Shown here: positions 1 to 12,693 of the stretch, piece after piece | Layout of the letters: each line of letters begins with the position of its first letter | How positions within the stretch are numbered: the stretch's first letter is position 1 | From: Pseudeuparius sepicola | Lineage: Eukaryota; Arthropoda; Insecta; Coleoptera; Anthribidae | Direction: 5' to 3' | Assembly (NCBI GenBank): GCA_963920635.1 | Contig: OY987298.1 | Location: forward strand, 118,906,035 to 118,970,034 | DNA length: 64,000 nt | The notes under the pieces: generated by a model | Told to the model about the DNA's origin: nothing | Databases searched by the model: none | What the model saw: the letters and a program-made list of their open reading frames with translations, nothing else | Translations under genes and position numbers: made by a program

Positions 1-127
1 AGAATCTACCAACAACTATGAAATAGTAACCAAAAATATTATCTGTCGCCGGTCCTATAATAATATATAAGAACTGCAGTTTTGAAGCTGTTTAGACGAT
101 CAGGTATCAAGTGTCACAGAGTCTCCG

Positions 128-545
128 AATGCAAATAATAGTTATTTGTGTACCAAGGCACTGATATGAGTTAGGTATATAAAAAAACTCCAGTGCCGGA
201 TAAAAAGATATTTTATTAGGCAAAATATTTAAAAAGGGTCATACATCCATGAGCCGACCGCGCGTCGTTGCTTTGCCTCTATATCGCTGTATCTAAATCG
301 AGCACGATATGGTACCTCTGGCCCCTCTCTTGCAGTGTACGTACATACATAGAAAATATTATTGATATTCAAACCGACCAAAATACTTATACTTGGGTTG
401 TTGTATGTAACAATTCCGCAATGGGGCTGAAAATTTAATGATTTTGGAGCCTTTAATAATGATTTTAAGACATTAATGTCGATTAAAAAAAGTCAGACTG
501 GAGCAGACTGGCCTTTCTAAGAGACCTCTTTTAAGAACAGTTAGA
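128..545 (+). repeat. Diverged copy of the dispersed GTACCAAGGCACTG repeat family
   Basis: This stretch shares an ordered series of words with the array at 27.7-29.4 kb: AGTTATTTGTGTACCAAGGC, CAGTGCCG, TTTTATTAGGCAA, a GAGCCGACCGCGCG block, and ATTGATATTCAAACC. It is more diverged and shorter than those units. No coding potential is seen. The element class is unknown; the shared word order shows common ancestry. Confidence 0.6.
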
Positions 546-2274
546 AGAAACGATATTTCTGGAAATGCAATGAGACATCGCGTGGCTAATAAAAACCATT
601 TGCTCAGTAGCTTTCGGAATATTTCATTAATTCGTCACAACTAAAAATAAAGTGACCACAGCGGCAATATGAATAATTGGTGCAACACCGAAGGTTCTAG
701 CCGAAAAAAGGACGGTTTAAAATTGCCAGGACATCGAATTTAGATTTGGCAACGTTGCGCTCTGTGTCCAAAACATCCCGCCAAATTTAAATGCTGGGAG
801 GAATGACGTTGCCGGTTTTAAACCAGATAATCCTGTTAATCTCCTAAAATATAGGGGTGTAGGGTTCAAAAAGGTCACGTTTTCCATATGATTCTTTTTC
901 AAACTCTAGTCGCGGAGATGGGACGTTCGCGAATTTAGAACCGTTACCAATAGAATTACTAGTTCTGCATATATATTTCTAACACATCCCATGGTAACCA
1001 TTCTCCATTACCTTATTCCTTGCACAATAATGCAAAAATTTAATTCCTTATTAAGATAGGTACATAGACCCCAAGTACCCAAATCGATATAGGTATATCA
1101 CTGGCTATTTGAAATTTACCTAATTATACTAATAATAGCTATATGTATAATGTACTAATTTTGTTAAAAAAAATCTACTCGAGAAACCAAATAGTAATAG
1201 TGGTGTTGCCCGTACACAGTTCTGTTTGATGGGGTTCTCGTGAACAATCCGTTGCAAAATATGGATATTCCCCGAGGGTGTTATAAAGTTGAACCTTTGA
1301 CCTTCAGCCATATGTTCCAATATTTATTAACTAATGAGGTGCCAGATCTAGGTCTCTTTCCTGCACTTCTTATGGATCGACATCGATACAGTGAAAGTTT
1401 CTCATGCAAACTCTGGATAGCTCGATGCCTTTCCGGGCTGTGTGATAAATAACTGATCGATAATATTTGTTCAGAAATCTGCGAACTCGCTCCGAACCGT
1501 CCGTGTTGGTGGATCCGTTGACGAATCGGGCCCATCGGTCCTCGCTAATTCGACTAGCTTTGTAATCGTAATCGCCATTATTTCTCTCCCATCGAGCTAT
1601 TATTGTCGAGCGCGAGCGGCACCATTGTGTGGAGCCGGCGCCGGCGCCGGCGCGGCGTCTGGCGTTTGGAAAAAAATTGCCCACTTTGCAGCCCGGATTC
1701 CCGAATTGCTCATGTATAAAACGGAATGTCCGCTATCGCCGGCACTCGCGGACGAACGAATTGATCGAGGGAGGATGGCCTGTTTTACGCACACAGTTGT
1801 TCGGCAATCGAAAATTACATTTTTGTAAAATAATAGGTTGCATACCAAAGCAACATGATAGTAAACGGGACAAAGTGTTTTTCCACTTCCACGACTATAT
1901 TTTCCGCTTTATTTATAATCTACAAAATGCAATTCCTGGTGCAAATCAAGCACACCTTGAATTTATTTTGTTATCCCAATATCGGTTTAGTATTAGCTAA
2001 CTTGCCATATGAACAACTTGCTTTCTTCAATCTCAATAGTCAGAGTCAGTCTTGACTTACATTTTTCTTGAGTTGGGAAGTATAAACGCCTCTTATGCGT
2101 GAGAGTTGTTTCATTTATTAGACACTCTTTCGATCCAACCGTGCTCATTTATAATAATGATCATAATTTCATTCACAGATAAAGTTTATTCTACAACACG
2201 TATGGAATGGCCCATAGTCCACAGTTCCCCACGAACGAAAATGTTGTAGTCCGAGGCGAGTCCGAGGACGAAGG
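546..2274. other. No gene recognised; contains one GC-rich patch
   Basis: I see no protein homology, RNA gene or repeat partner here. A GC-rich patch lies at about 1590-1760, including a (GCCGGC)-type run near 1635-1655. Reading frames across it are short and compositional. Confidence 0.4.
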
Positions 2275-2680
2275 CCAAAAATTATAAGGCGCGTTTATGT
2301 CTTTAAGTTTAGAAATCCTTGATAATATAGCAATTAAATTTTAAATTTCCAATTATGAAGAAGTAGGTAACTACACAAAGTGGAGTAGGCGACTTGGATG
2401 CATGGGCTCAAAAGTTAATTTAAATTAGGTACAAAATTACTTACCGATCGATTATTATCCTCAAACAAGCCAGGAAAGAGTCACAAGCCGCATAGTTAAG
2501 CATAAAAGTATCGAAACACCATATACTGACACCTATCACCGTGTCAGACATCATCAAAACTTGGTTCCTACGCACACAGAGCGATTTCCGTATTACGTAT
2601 TTTATAATATCCATAGAGCTTTGGCTCATTCCTGGGGTTCTTTATTCATTGCGCGGAATCTATATTTCCATAAAATGAAT
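2275..2680 (+). repeat. Dispersed repeat R2, copy 1 (partner at 40.5 kb)
   Basis: The same ordered text occurs at about 40510-40920 in the same orientation. It runs from AAAATTATAAGGC through CCAATTATGAAGAAGTA, CAAAATTACTTAC, CACCATATACTG and CCGTGTCAG to CGTATTTTATAAT. Copies differ by many substitutions and small indels, so the duplication is old. No protein is recognisable. It could be a noncoding transposon piece; the LINE directly downstream here is absent at the other copy. Confidence 0.65.
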
Positions 2681-2715
2681 CCTGTATAACATTTTAGATT
2701 TGAGTGGACCAAAGT

Positions 2716-4590
2716 CCTGACGACGAAATACCACTAAAGAAACTTACCCAGCTTGCTGCATTACGCAATATAAGAGCAACAATTAAAGCTAAAATAAAGC
2801 ACGCATATCGAAGTTATGTCCAGTTTAATGAGAAGTTCTGATCCGACTAAATTCTGGACATACATTAAGTCCAGAAAGAAGTCTCGTGGAATGCCGAGCA
2901 AGATGATCTACAGGTATACTATACTGAATGCACCCGATGAGATTGCGAATTCGTTTGCTAATTTCTTTGGGTCCACATACTTGTCATCCTCCCCAGTTGC
3001 TTCCTGTACTAATTCTGTGCCATTTTCTACCTCTCACACGTATATGACAACTTTTACAGAGTCAGATGTATTGGCTGGACTAAACAAATTTAAACCTAAA
3101 CTGACTGCTGGGCCTGATTTTGTACCTGCTGTTGTGATGGTATTTAGTAAGCCTCTGTTTGTTCTCTATAATAGGTGTCTAGATGAATCTAGAATACCAG
3201 ATGTCTGGAAGGTATTAAAAGTTTGTCCTGTATTTAAGAAGGGAGAGATTTCTACGATTATAAACTACAGACCTAGATCAACCATATCAAATTTTTTGAG
3301 ATCTTATTACATGGCCATATCTTTTTTCAATTGGTCACAAATCTCACAATTATTACTAAGACCATTGCAGAGGCGATTGATTCTGAGAGTCAATTAGACG
3401 TAGTATATACTGATTTCTCGAAGGCCTTCGACCGGCTGGATGATCGGATTCTCTTGTCAAAGCTTAGAGATTTTGGATTTGATCACCGGTTGGTTCAATT
3501 AGTCAGATCCTAACTAACGGATAGACGTCAATATGTTGTTGTTAACGGTTTTAAGTCGAATGTCTATGCAGCAATATGGGGGGTACTACAGGGGTCCTCT
3601 CTTATTTAATATGTTTATTAATGATATTGGTGATGGTATCACAGTTGATTATTTGCTCTACGCTGACCTGAAGCTGTACTGTGTCATTAAATATCTGTCT
3701 GACTGCCTAATCCTTCAAAGGAATATAAATTTAATTAACAAATGGTAAATTACAAACAAACTATGTCTGAATGTTGATAAATGAAAAGTTACTTTTGCTA
3801 CAAAGAATACTTTACTTTTTGACTACAAAATCAGTAAAGCCCTTCTGGAGAGACATAAAACTTTCTGTGACCTTGGCATAACGTTTGACCAGAAACTGTC
3901 GTTTGTAGAGAGTCTTGAGAAGGTTCAGCGTAGATTTTTGAAGTACCTAACTTATAGATTTACAGGCGTTTATCCAAGGATTGGAACGCCTGAATCAGAA
4001 TTGCTTGACACATTCGGTATGCAGTCATTGCAGGGTCGGCGCCGGTATCTTTCGCAGGTGATGCTGCTAAAGATTGTCTCATGCGTGATTGATTGTCCGA
4101 CCTGCTTGGCAGGCTTAATTTTCAAGTGCCACGTCAATCACCTCGCCAACAATCTAAGTTTTTCTTGCCTAACCCGCACTCACGAATATCCTGAGATTCT
4201 CTCAATTTTTTCGAATGTGATACCTGTAATAAATTAATTGATTTTGAAATTTTTCGTCCAAATGTTAATAAAGAATCGAAGAAGACGTTTTTCTAAACTA
4301 CAATATATTGGTTTCGGGATTGTTATTTTTTAACATTGTCAGTGGTCTTTATTTTTATTATTTTGGGTTTATTATTATTATATTGAGTTAAATTTGATCT
4401 AATTTAATGTGGTTTTATTGTATTAGATCTTAAGTTAAATCTAGTTTAATATAAGTTTAATTCTTTATTTTATATTATTTATAATTTTAGTCTTGGCATT
4501 GTACCTTGTATTGTAAGAGTACTACAATGGCTTACTTTAGTGCCGCATTTTGAACTTATAACGACTGGTTTGAAGCATTTTAATTAAAAA
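2716..4590 (+). pseudogene. Degraded non-LTR retrotransposon (LINE, jockey-like), 5'-truncated
   Basis: Translated segments in shifting frames match a LINE reverse transcriptase in order. Near 2760-2820 is a lysine/arginine-rich lead-in; at 2816-3300 come SDPTKFWTYIKS, then AGPDFVPAVV, a VPDVWK-like segment and INYRP. At about 3400-3510 is LDVVYTDFSKAFDRLDD, the palm region containing motif A. At 3640-3690 is YADLKLY. The expected catalytic motif is YADD or FADD; here one aspartate codon is missing, in addition to frameshifts and stops. A C-terminal piece follows at 3938-4237, then an AT-rich 3' untranslated region with AATAAA-like words. The first half of the usual protein (endonuclease) is absent. 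The jockey-type assignment rests on the wording of the palm motifs; the element is dead. Confidence 0.85.
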
Positions 4591-7140
4591 AATATATATA
4601 TGTACACAACTAAATGCATAACATCGTGTGTCTAGACCAAAGAGCCGCGAACTAAGCACTTCAGGTGCTCGACCGACGGCGTCTCCGCACAGAGCACTAA
4701 AACTTTACTGCAGGCCTGGAGGGCCGTGCGGACGGTCTCGATGGGGCAGCGTTTGTCGTCGACATTATATTTAACGGATACTGATATTATCCTTACGAGC
4801 CATCGAGGGTTTGAGGGTTATGCGGCGACACCGTGTTGTATTATACGGTAATGAGGTACTGGATCCTGATGGCTGAATAAGAGCTGTTCAGAAATTCTAG
4901 TATAGTGTTCCATTTCTGGATGTTGGGTATGTTTAGTAGGCTATAAATGGACATAATAGGTCCAGGATGCCAAACAAATTACTTGTTTTTTTCTGCGTTC
5001 TTTCTTAAATGAGGTGCAGACCATTGCGAGATAAATCCTTGGCCAATTTTTACCAACAACTTAGAACATGCCAATTTTCCTTTTAGACTAAGACTCAACA
5101 CATGCCTCACAGTAGGCAATACCTACTACTGTAAACTGATACTGATTGAACCGAAATCAAATAGTACATTAGATACCTGCATAGTAGGTCAACTCTCGTG
5201 AATATTTTAGTTTGTAATTTGAAATACATAGCAGCATATCATTAATCATACTAATAGCTTTCATAATAATTGATTTCCTTCTAGTCAGAAGCACTAGAAG
5301 GTATGATTTTGATAATTGCATGCGCGCCAGAGAAATGCACAATTTGTTATGGGCGTCAAACTATTCATTTCATATGCATACACACGTCAGATACTGGAAA
5401 TCGATATTTTAGAAGTTGATATAGCTTCACTGGTATAACATCAATTTCAGTTCGTTATTATGAGAAAATAATATGAAAATTGTTACAAAATTCGCCTGGA
5501 TATTGGAACGAGAATCTAGAGTCTGAGCTGGGCTGAAGCGGATATAATCAATTTTCCATTATTTTAATAAGGGTTTCGGTTATTCAATCTAACAGATATA
5601 AAATTATAAAATAAAATGAATCGCTTTTAACACAGTTTGGTTTTTAGCAATAATTTAATAACGACAGTAACTGAATACTAAATTCCCAAATGTTGAATAG
5701 ACAAGGTATTGAGATACTATAGGTATAGTTCGAGTTTGTCAGGTCATCGGGCCCTAGTAATATTTTCGTTCCTGGTGCAATATCTTGGAGATATGCTGTT
5801 TCCTATACAGGGTGGGACACAAGTGCCTACGTTAAAATATTTCAGCGTGGTCATACTCAGTCAATTCTATAAGAAAAAAGTTCATATAAACATGTGTCCC
5901 AAATTCTTCGCTTTCGTTATACGAGATGTTAAAATTTTCTAGAAAAATCTTCTTGTCCACATACCTCTTTTATTTGTAAAGCTTTTTTAACCAAATTTAC
6001 ATAGCACGCATACTTACGTGTTGGGGGCCTTAGGCAAATGTCTGCTCTTAAGATTAGTCTTCATTGTTCGATGGTCTATCCTTTGAGCTCATTTTATCCC
6101 CAAATACCTTTTCTTATCTCCCGTGTACATTGTTTTGATCTCCTCGCGTTTTGCACTTGGCGTGTGCCTTAGCGATGTAAAGGGTGCGGTACTTCTTTCA
6201 TCCAAACTGCATTTATATATCCCTGGAGAACTTCTCCACAATTTTAAGCATTTGAATCAATTGTTTTTTGGGATCCGCAATAAGTTGGTTGGTCTCCGGA
6301 AGGAAGGGTTGGTAGCCTCCGTACCTTTTCGAAGTAACAAGAAAGGGGTTTGATATTTAGAGTGCCCGAGGGGCCGAAAGTGGCTCGGACACTACCCGGG
6401 CTTGAGTTGTCTCAAGGGTGGTTCGATGGGTAGTCACACTATTGTTTTACGCTAATATAAACTTCAAAAAAAGCACGACTGTCTCCTTTTACCTTGCTTT
6501 TATTAATGGATAAATTATTAGTACCTCAAATGGCCACAACACTTGGCTTCGAAAAACTTAATAGTAAAAGCTGCCTAAGGGCATTCAACGATAATATAAA
6601 ACTAGAATAGACGATAATAATATGCAGTGCGCTTAAACCTACAACAATTGGGTGGACAACAAGATTAATATTAAGTGGCTTATCTGAATCCTTTCGGTGG
6701 TGATCTCTGAATGGTACGTCACGACTGAACTGATCTCTAAAAGCTCGGAGTAGTTCCAACAACTCTGCTGGCTGGCTGGCTAGCTACCGAGGGCCCCCGA
6801 ATGGTTCGTGGGATGAAGGCACCCTAGCCTACACCGTAGTGGACTCCAAAAGTCTGCAGACCTAATCTGCCTGCTGACCTGATCGGCAGACCTGGTCTTG
6901 AACTTCACCTGTCTGTAACTGCTTGATCTGTCAGGCTCCTTCTGTTCGAACGTCTGACGGGGAAAACTTGAAGCCCCCACAGAATAGCCCTAAAGAAAAA
7001 GACCACCTCGAGTCCCAAGTTGATTTTAAATACTCAATTACTTACAATGCTGTTAAGTGGCTAAAAGGTAGTTTCTTGATGTAGGAGACCGCCACAGACG
7101 CCCAAAATCGATGCTATAAAGGAGAAAATCCCATTATAAC
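4591..7140. other. No gene recognised
   Basis: Unassigned AT-rich DNA. A TA-preceded CAGGGTG end-like motif lies at 5806-5814, followed by GGACACAAG and, about 75 bases later, ATGTGTCCCAAAT, an inverted-repeat hint of a small transposon end. A GC-richer section at about 6360-6460 and 6770-6990 shows no homology I can name. Confidence 0.35.
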
Positions 7141-8070
7141 AATTCAGCTCCCCTCAAGCATAAAATGGCGTCTCACCTGACACGGGAAAGTCGCTCAAGA
7201 ATTCGAAAAACTCGCAAAAACCGACGAACGCAAACTCCAAAAATGTACGCAAAAACTCCACAACGAACGCAAGACGGCAATATTTACTGCACGTTAAATC
7301 CCGAAACAACGGATAAATTATTGCACGGCAGAAATTCCAAAACTGCGACTTCCCAAAAACATGTGCTGCACAGGACGATCTTTCAATCGGAAGAGGGCGA
7401 GATTCCCTCCAATTTTCAATGTGAAGAGAAAATCCGCTGTCAAACCGTGTTGCCAACCCACAAAATAACAAAACACAATAGTACCCCAGACAATGTCCAG
7501 TAGCGCAGACTTCATCACGCATTCTGGCGCTCCAACTTCTTGCTTAAAACCCACTCAAGAGTAACAAAACTCTTAAATAAACATCCCGCACAAGACGACG
7601 GATCATCAACCCTTCATCCGACAAGTCACGATCGTACAGAGAAGAAACACCTTCGAAATACCATTCCACACGACGACCGAGTATCCAGGCACCTAAACTC
7701 AAGGCGAAATCCACGTCGGTTAGGACACGTAAGTATTCCTCGGAAAAATGCGTGACTCGGGAGTGCCAGTACTGTTTACATCTGAGAGTTTTCTAGAGTG
7801 TCAACAATGGGGCGAAATAAGACCGAAAACCCACAATCTTGCAGTCCAAACGGCAAAATTGTAAGCAGAAATGAACACAAGACACCCGGCCACGAAATAG
7901 GACAGACACATCATGGCAAAACATTAGCCACTGGAAACACAACAAAAATACAAAACGACCCCCCACATAACGCAACAAAACACGACAAAATAGGGTTCCA
8001 CAACCAACAAACGGCAACGCTCCAGAGTGAACAGGGACGACAATACAACCCCCAGTAAAAGAGAGGTAAC
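7141..8070 (+). other. Strand-asymmetric A/C-rich, G/T-poor block
   Basis: Over about 930 bases the plus strand is dominated by A and C (for example AAAACTCGCAAAAACCGAC). Several open frames (7165-7503, 7540-7755, 7798-8058) encode Lys/Arg/Asn/Gln/Thr/His-rich peptides. I recognise no domain, and the frames do not join. The composition differs abruptly from both flanks. It could be a relic of a retroelement gag-type region or a transcription-associated skew; neither is shown. Confidence 0.45.
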
Positions 8071-8829
8071 CCAGTCATTTCCGTGCAAATCTCGCAATTA
8101 ATCGTTTACAATTTTGTAGGCTCACTACGTCTCGATAGAATACAGTAGTCATGTTCAAAGGAAGTCCAATAGTCGTTTGCCAAGGCAGTGAGACCCACTC
8201 CACTCTACAAGCCAGGGAAAACCAAAACAATACTCTTAGGTACGACAAAAATTATACGAAAATTTCTAATAAAGGTCAGTTTCTCACTACCATTGGCCTA
8301 CTCTTGATAGTGAAGCCGTAACTGGTCGAGTCCGACTGATGTGATCGTGGGTTCATCGCAATGCAGAACCAAGTGGACTTTTAGTGAATCCTTGAAAAAT
8401 CCCACTTCGAAAGGGTTTGTGTCAGTCTGGATATTACTGCTCGTTGGTTTGTGTTGTATCCTGGCGCTATATTGTCATGACGTGTTTTAAACGGAAGCTG
8501 CGCTACGATATACAGGGTGAGTTTTTTTTATGATCAGTATGGGGATCTCGGAAACTCGCGGAGATAGGAGGAAGGTTAAATGGGGAAAGACTTGCAGTTT
8601 TGTGAGTAAAATTTAACGCGACTTGTGGATTTTTGAAAAAAGGCACGGCTTACTAGATATTTCCAAAAAACGAAATTTTGGCGATTTATTCCAATCCGAC
8701 TAGCTTCGCTGTTTCTGATTTTAGATAAAAAGTGCAAATAAGAAAGTTAGAGGAATTTGTGCACCGAATGTAGTTATCATGTCCTACTTTCTGTGATAGC
8801 TGTCATTTTCGAGATATTACACAAACATA
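8071..8829. other. No gene recognised; lone CAGGGTG end motif
   Basis: Unassigned sequence with a TACAGGGTG motif at 8511-8519, about 320 bases before the left end of the large foldback. It may be a fragment of a related transposon end. Confidence 0.35.
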
Positions 8830-9409
8830 CAGGGTGACCCACCACGAACTGCATCGATCTATATATGGAAAACTAAAAGTAGAAAAATTCTGAAAATTTG
8901 GCATCTTACCAATGCCGATGGGCGCTGCTCAACTAAAATACTTTGGTGAATCTGGCACTTCCGGTTATACCGGAAGTTGATATCAACTTTCTTATCTCAA
9001 ATGGAACACCCTATATATGTATTATTGCATTTTTGGATTCTAGGCATCATTTTGGAACAAAAACATGCAACATGTCCTATGTCTAAATCCAACCGTTTTT
9101 GAGATATTCGCATTTTTCCGAAAAAAATTACAGATGCAGACCTAAAGTCAATTAGCAATTTATACGAGGAAACCACGAAATTTCAAAACGAATTTTTGGC
9201 ATCGTGTAACAGAAGCCCTGACCTAGTGATCTCTGCTGAGAAATAAATTCGTTCTTATACAGGGTGTTCACAAAATATTTTAATGCGATCTTATTCACCA
9301 CTAAAAATGATGACTACTTTTTGTAAGGTTTCCTATATCTAAATGCAGTAATTTTCGATTAATTTACGAAAAACCCACTTTTTGTCCATAAAATGCGGGG
9401 TTTGCTTAA

Positions 9410-12380
9410 GGACGGAAATAAAACGTCATCACCTCGCGACGCCTTCATTTGACCGTGTTCCTAACTAGGATAAATGTTGCTAAAACAGAAATTGGGTACT
9501 GGAGTGCAAAAATTGCGCAAGTGTCTGTAAGATGGCGCTGGAGTTGAAGAGCGGCCATTGGTACAGAGCGAGAATAAAAAGTAATGTTTCGCCTTGCTAA
9601 AATAAGTTTCCGTTCCTTATAAGTTGTTTTGTTGCCCGGCAAGGTCGTTGGTCGGAACCAGGGGTCTAGGGGGAGGCAGGCGGACCGACCCCCTTTTTTA
9701 TACAAATAACAGCACATCGCTCCCATCCTGGCGTATTTTGGGATTGAAACTGTGAATTGTTAAACACAAAATAATAATATGAATATTACCTACCGGCTGT
9801 CAAATCTACTGTCATGACATAATAATTCTCCCTCAAAACCGCATGAATGATCACAATACTTACCCTAACTGACATTTAGAATTTATGTAACTATAGTTTT
9901 ATCTTTTATCATTCTATTAACTTTTCATTAAGTACTTAATATTGATAAACCGAAAGAAATTAAAATTCTATTGTATTTGATCCAAAGTTGACGTAAAGTT
10001 GTGAATTTTGTTAGATACCTGAAATACCTACTATTTGCTGATATCTTAATATATGTATTATTTTGGCATACATTTATAGTAATGGAAAATGTAATGTGAA
10101 TAAATTTATAGGTACTACCATAGAAGAATTTACGTAGTAGATTCTTCTATGGTACTACCTAAATGCTTGCCGGTACATCAACTTTGTGTCAAACATAATA
10201 GAATTTTAAAGCGTTAATATAATTTTCTTTTGAAAAAGACATATTCTTATCGATATTTTTTAGTAATAATAAAAAGTTAATAAAATTATAGAATGATACT
10301 CGTAAATTTTTTTACGAAGTAATGACTTTTTAAAATTTAAAGAAATTTTATAAATAGGAAATAGGCGCTTATGTAACATTAAAATAGAAACGACTTTTTC
10401 AAGTTAAACGTTTTGAAATTGTAACAAATAAGCCAATTTTTAGGGATTTTATTTTTTAAATATAATTTTTGACAGATAGCGAAAGTCACGTGACCACGTT
10501 TGAGTCGGTTATTTTTCCTCGTTTTTAATCGAAAGGTAACCCCAAAGTTAACTGAATATGTGTTCTATTATTATCCGTTAATAAAAAAATATCTTTAAAT
10601 TAATAAAAAGATACATTTTGCACCATCTTTCAGGTTTTTTGGTTATAACTTTTGTTTGACGTTCGATTGTTTTTTCCAAACGACATTACATTGTTTGGAA
10701 AAAACTGCAACAAACTGGTTTTTAAATCATTAATTTGTTTAAAAAAATACGGAATGTTTAAATTGAATGTTCCTATCACCTTCAGGCGGACACCCTGTAC
10801 CTAATAAAAATATTATTAAAAAAATAATAGTAATTTTTGAAATTGAGCCCATGTGTTGACAGGTGGCCATGATTACAGCCCAAAAGTAAAGTTACACACA
10901 TTGTTTAATGTGCTTTTTGAACCTAACAAAAAAAAGTTTATCAAAATCGGTAAACAAATAAAGATATTTTACCAGGGTGGTAACTCCTTAACGGAGGTCA
11001 CACTGTAGATGTTTAACATATAGGTACAGAAGATGTTCTTTCGCATCAATATATCGTTTTCTTCTTTCATTTCTTATTTTCGAGATATGTATTTATCTTA
11101 ATTATTGCGTTACTTAAAATGTGTGTTTGAATGTAGTGTTAATGCAAACGAAGAAACACCTTATGTACACATAAAAGACCATGTTTCATTTTATTGAAAA
11201 AACTAAACATAATTTTGTAGAACTTTTAAGCCAGCAATACCAGCGCAATACTATACCTACAGAAAATGTGCTGAATCACATTCTTTACCTAGAGATATGC
11301 CTTTAACAGTAAAAAACACAGTAGACATTCAAGTGACCTTGAAAACGTCGTCTGCCTACAAGTGAAAACGTGCATCTTACATTGCACCTCATAATATGCT
11401 TCAACTTTTATGTGATTTTTTTGTAATTTTCGTTTTTGAGATATTTATAATAGCTGCATTTATTAAAATGGAACACCCGGTATAGATAATTTTCGACATA
11501 CCTATACATATAGAGACATAGACATGAATCCTTCCCTAATGTCAGTTTATATGCTAACGATTGTGATTTCCTCACGAAAAATACATAACGGCGACATAAC
11601 TATAAGAACATAACAGTAACTCACACGTATGTATAAATAATGCAAAGTCAACTAAAGCAGTTTTTAGTGCCGCCGTGTACCTTTCAAGCTAAAAATCAAT
11701 GAACCATTGCTAAAAAGAGAGGGGTTAAAATCACAGATCGGAGTCTTTGAGCTACGAGGGTCTCCCGAATATACCTTTTGAAGTTTTATATTATTTTAAT
11801 ATTAAAAATTCGCAATTCATAGTATATAATAATACGGAAGTAATACAAAAACATAAAAAAGTAATCAGACAGCTTAGTTGATTAAATATAATATCGCCAA
11901 AACGTAAAATTGATCATATGAACATAACATATGTAATTATTAAACTGGACCTGTAACAACAGCGTCAACCGTTCATCGATCGACAGTTTTTCGCGCCATC
12001 TGATAAATAATAGCCACACTTTTGCATTCCCGCTGCATAATTTAAGGGGTATTTTGCCTATGTTTTTTATTTACAACAAGACTGGATAATTACAAAGTTT
12101 ATTACCGTGTTTTCGTTCCGAGCATATTCCGAAACCTATGCCAACCTTAACGAAGGTAAAATTCCGGCTCAAAGACAAAATAGAAAATTTATGCCGGCAT
12201 AAAGTTTGAATTTAAAAAAAAACTCGCCCATAACTTTTAAACTAGTGTCATTAGTATCTATGGATATTTTAAAAATACCCGTGTTTTTTGTAATCCTTTG
12301 AAATTCGCTACTTTTTCCAGCTAGTTGGAAATAAAAATACATTGATACAGGCAACCAAACATACAATGGCGAGCCCCCCC
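9410..12380. mobile_element. 2.97 kb TTAA-flanked insertion inside FB-1
   Basis: A TTAA sits at 9406-9409 in GTTTGCTTAA and another at 12381-12384 in TTAACGCTTGG. The opposite arm of the same foldback holds the uninterrupted form (reverse complement of 12685-12705), GGTTTGCTTAACGCTTGG, with a single TTAA. That is the signature of an insertion with TTAA target duplication, as made by piggyBac-type elements. The ends (GGACGG... and, inverted, GGGGGGGCTC...) are not good inverted repeats, and no transposase is recognised inside. The class is therefore inferred from the target site only. Further end-like words occur inside at 10791 (CACCCTGTA) and about 11470 (GGAACACCCGG). Confidence 0.65.
10109..10161. 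repeat. Short near-perfect hairpin, 21 bp arms
   Basis: Arms at 10109-10129 and 10141-10161 (TAGGTACTACCATAGAAGAA and its inverse) pair with one mismatch around an 11-base loop. It could be a minimal MITE or a foldable RNA; it does not match a microRNA I know. Confidence 0.6.
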
Positions 12381-12384
12381 TTAA

Positions 12385-12693
12385 CGCTTGGAAAATCATA
12401 TTAGCCGTGGACGTTGAAAAGACAATAGCGGGTGAGGAAATGTCACTTGGTTTATAAATTATTGTCAACAATAATGCCGGCGCACTTAAATTACACAAAC
12501 GAAGATTATTTAAATTTGTTCATTATCTACGGAGAATGCAACAAAGTAATATCAAGAACGTGCGATACATAATCTTCGTTTGTGTAATTTAAGCGCGCCG
12601 GCATTATTGTTGACAATAATTTATAAACCAAGTGACATTTCCTTACCCGCTATTGTCTTTTCAACGTCCACGGCTAATATGATTTTCCAAGCG
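12385..12693. repeat. Inner palindrome of FB-1
   Basis: The sequence from CGCTTGGAAAATCATATTAG folds back onto its inverse around a centre near 12539. It includes AATTATTGTCAACAATAAT and CACAAACGAAGATTAT. The same inner palindrome is the centre of FB-2 (about 19708-19975), so it is an original part of the element. Confidence 0.75.
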
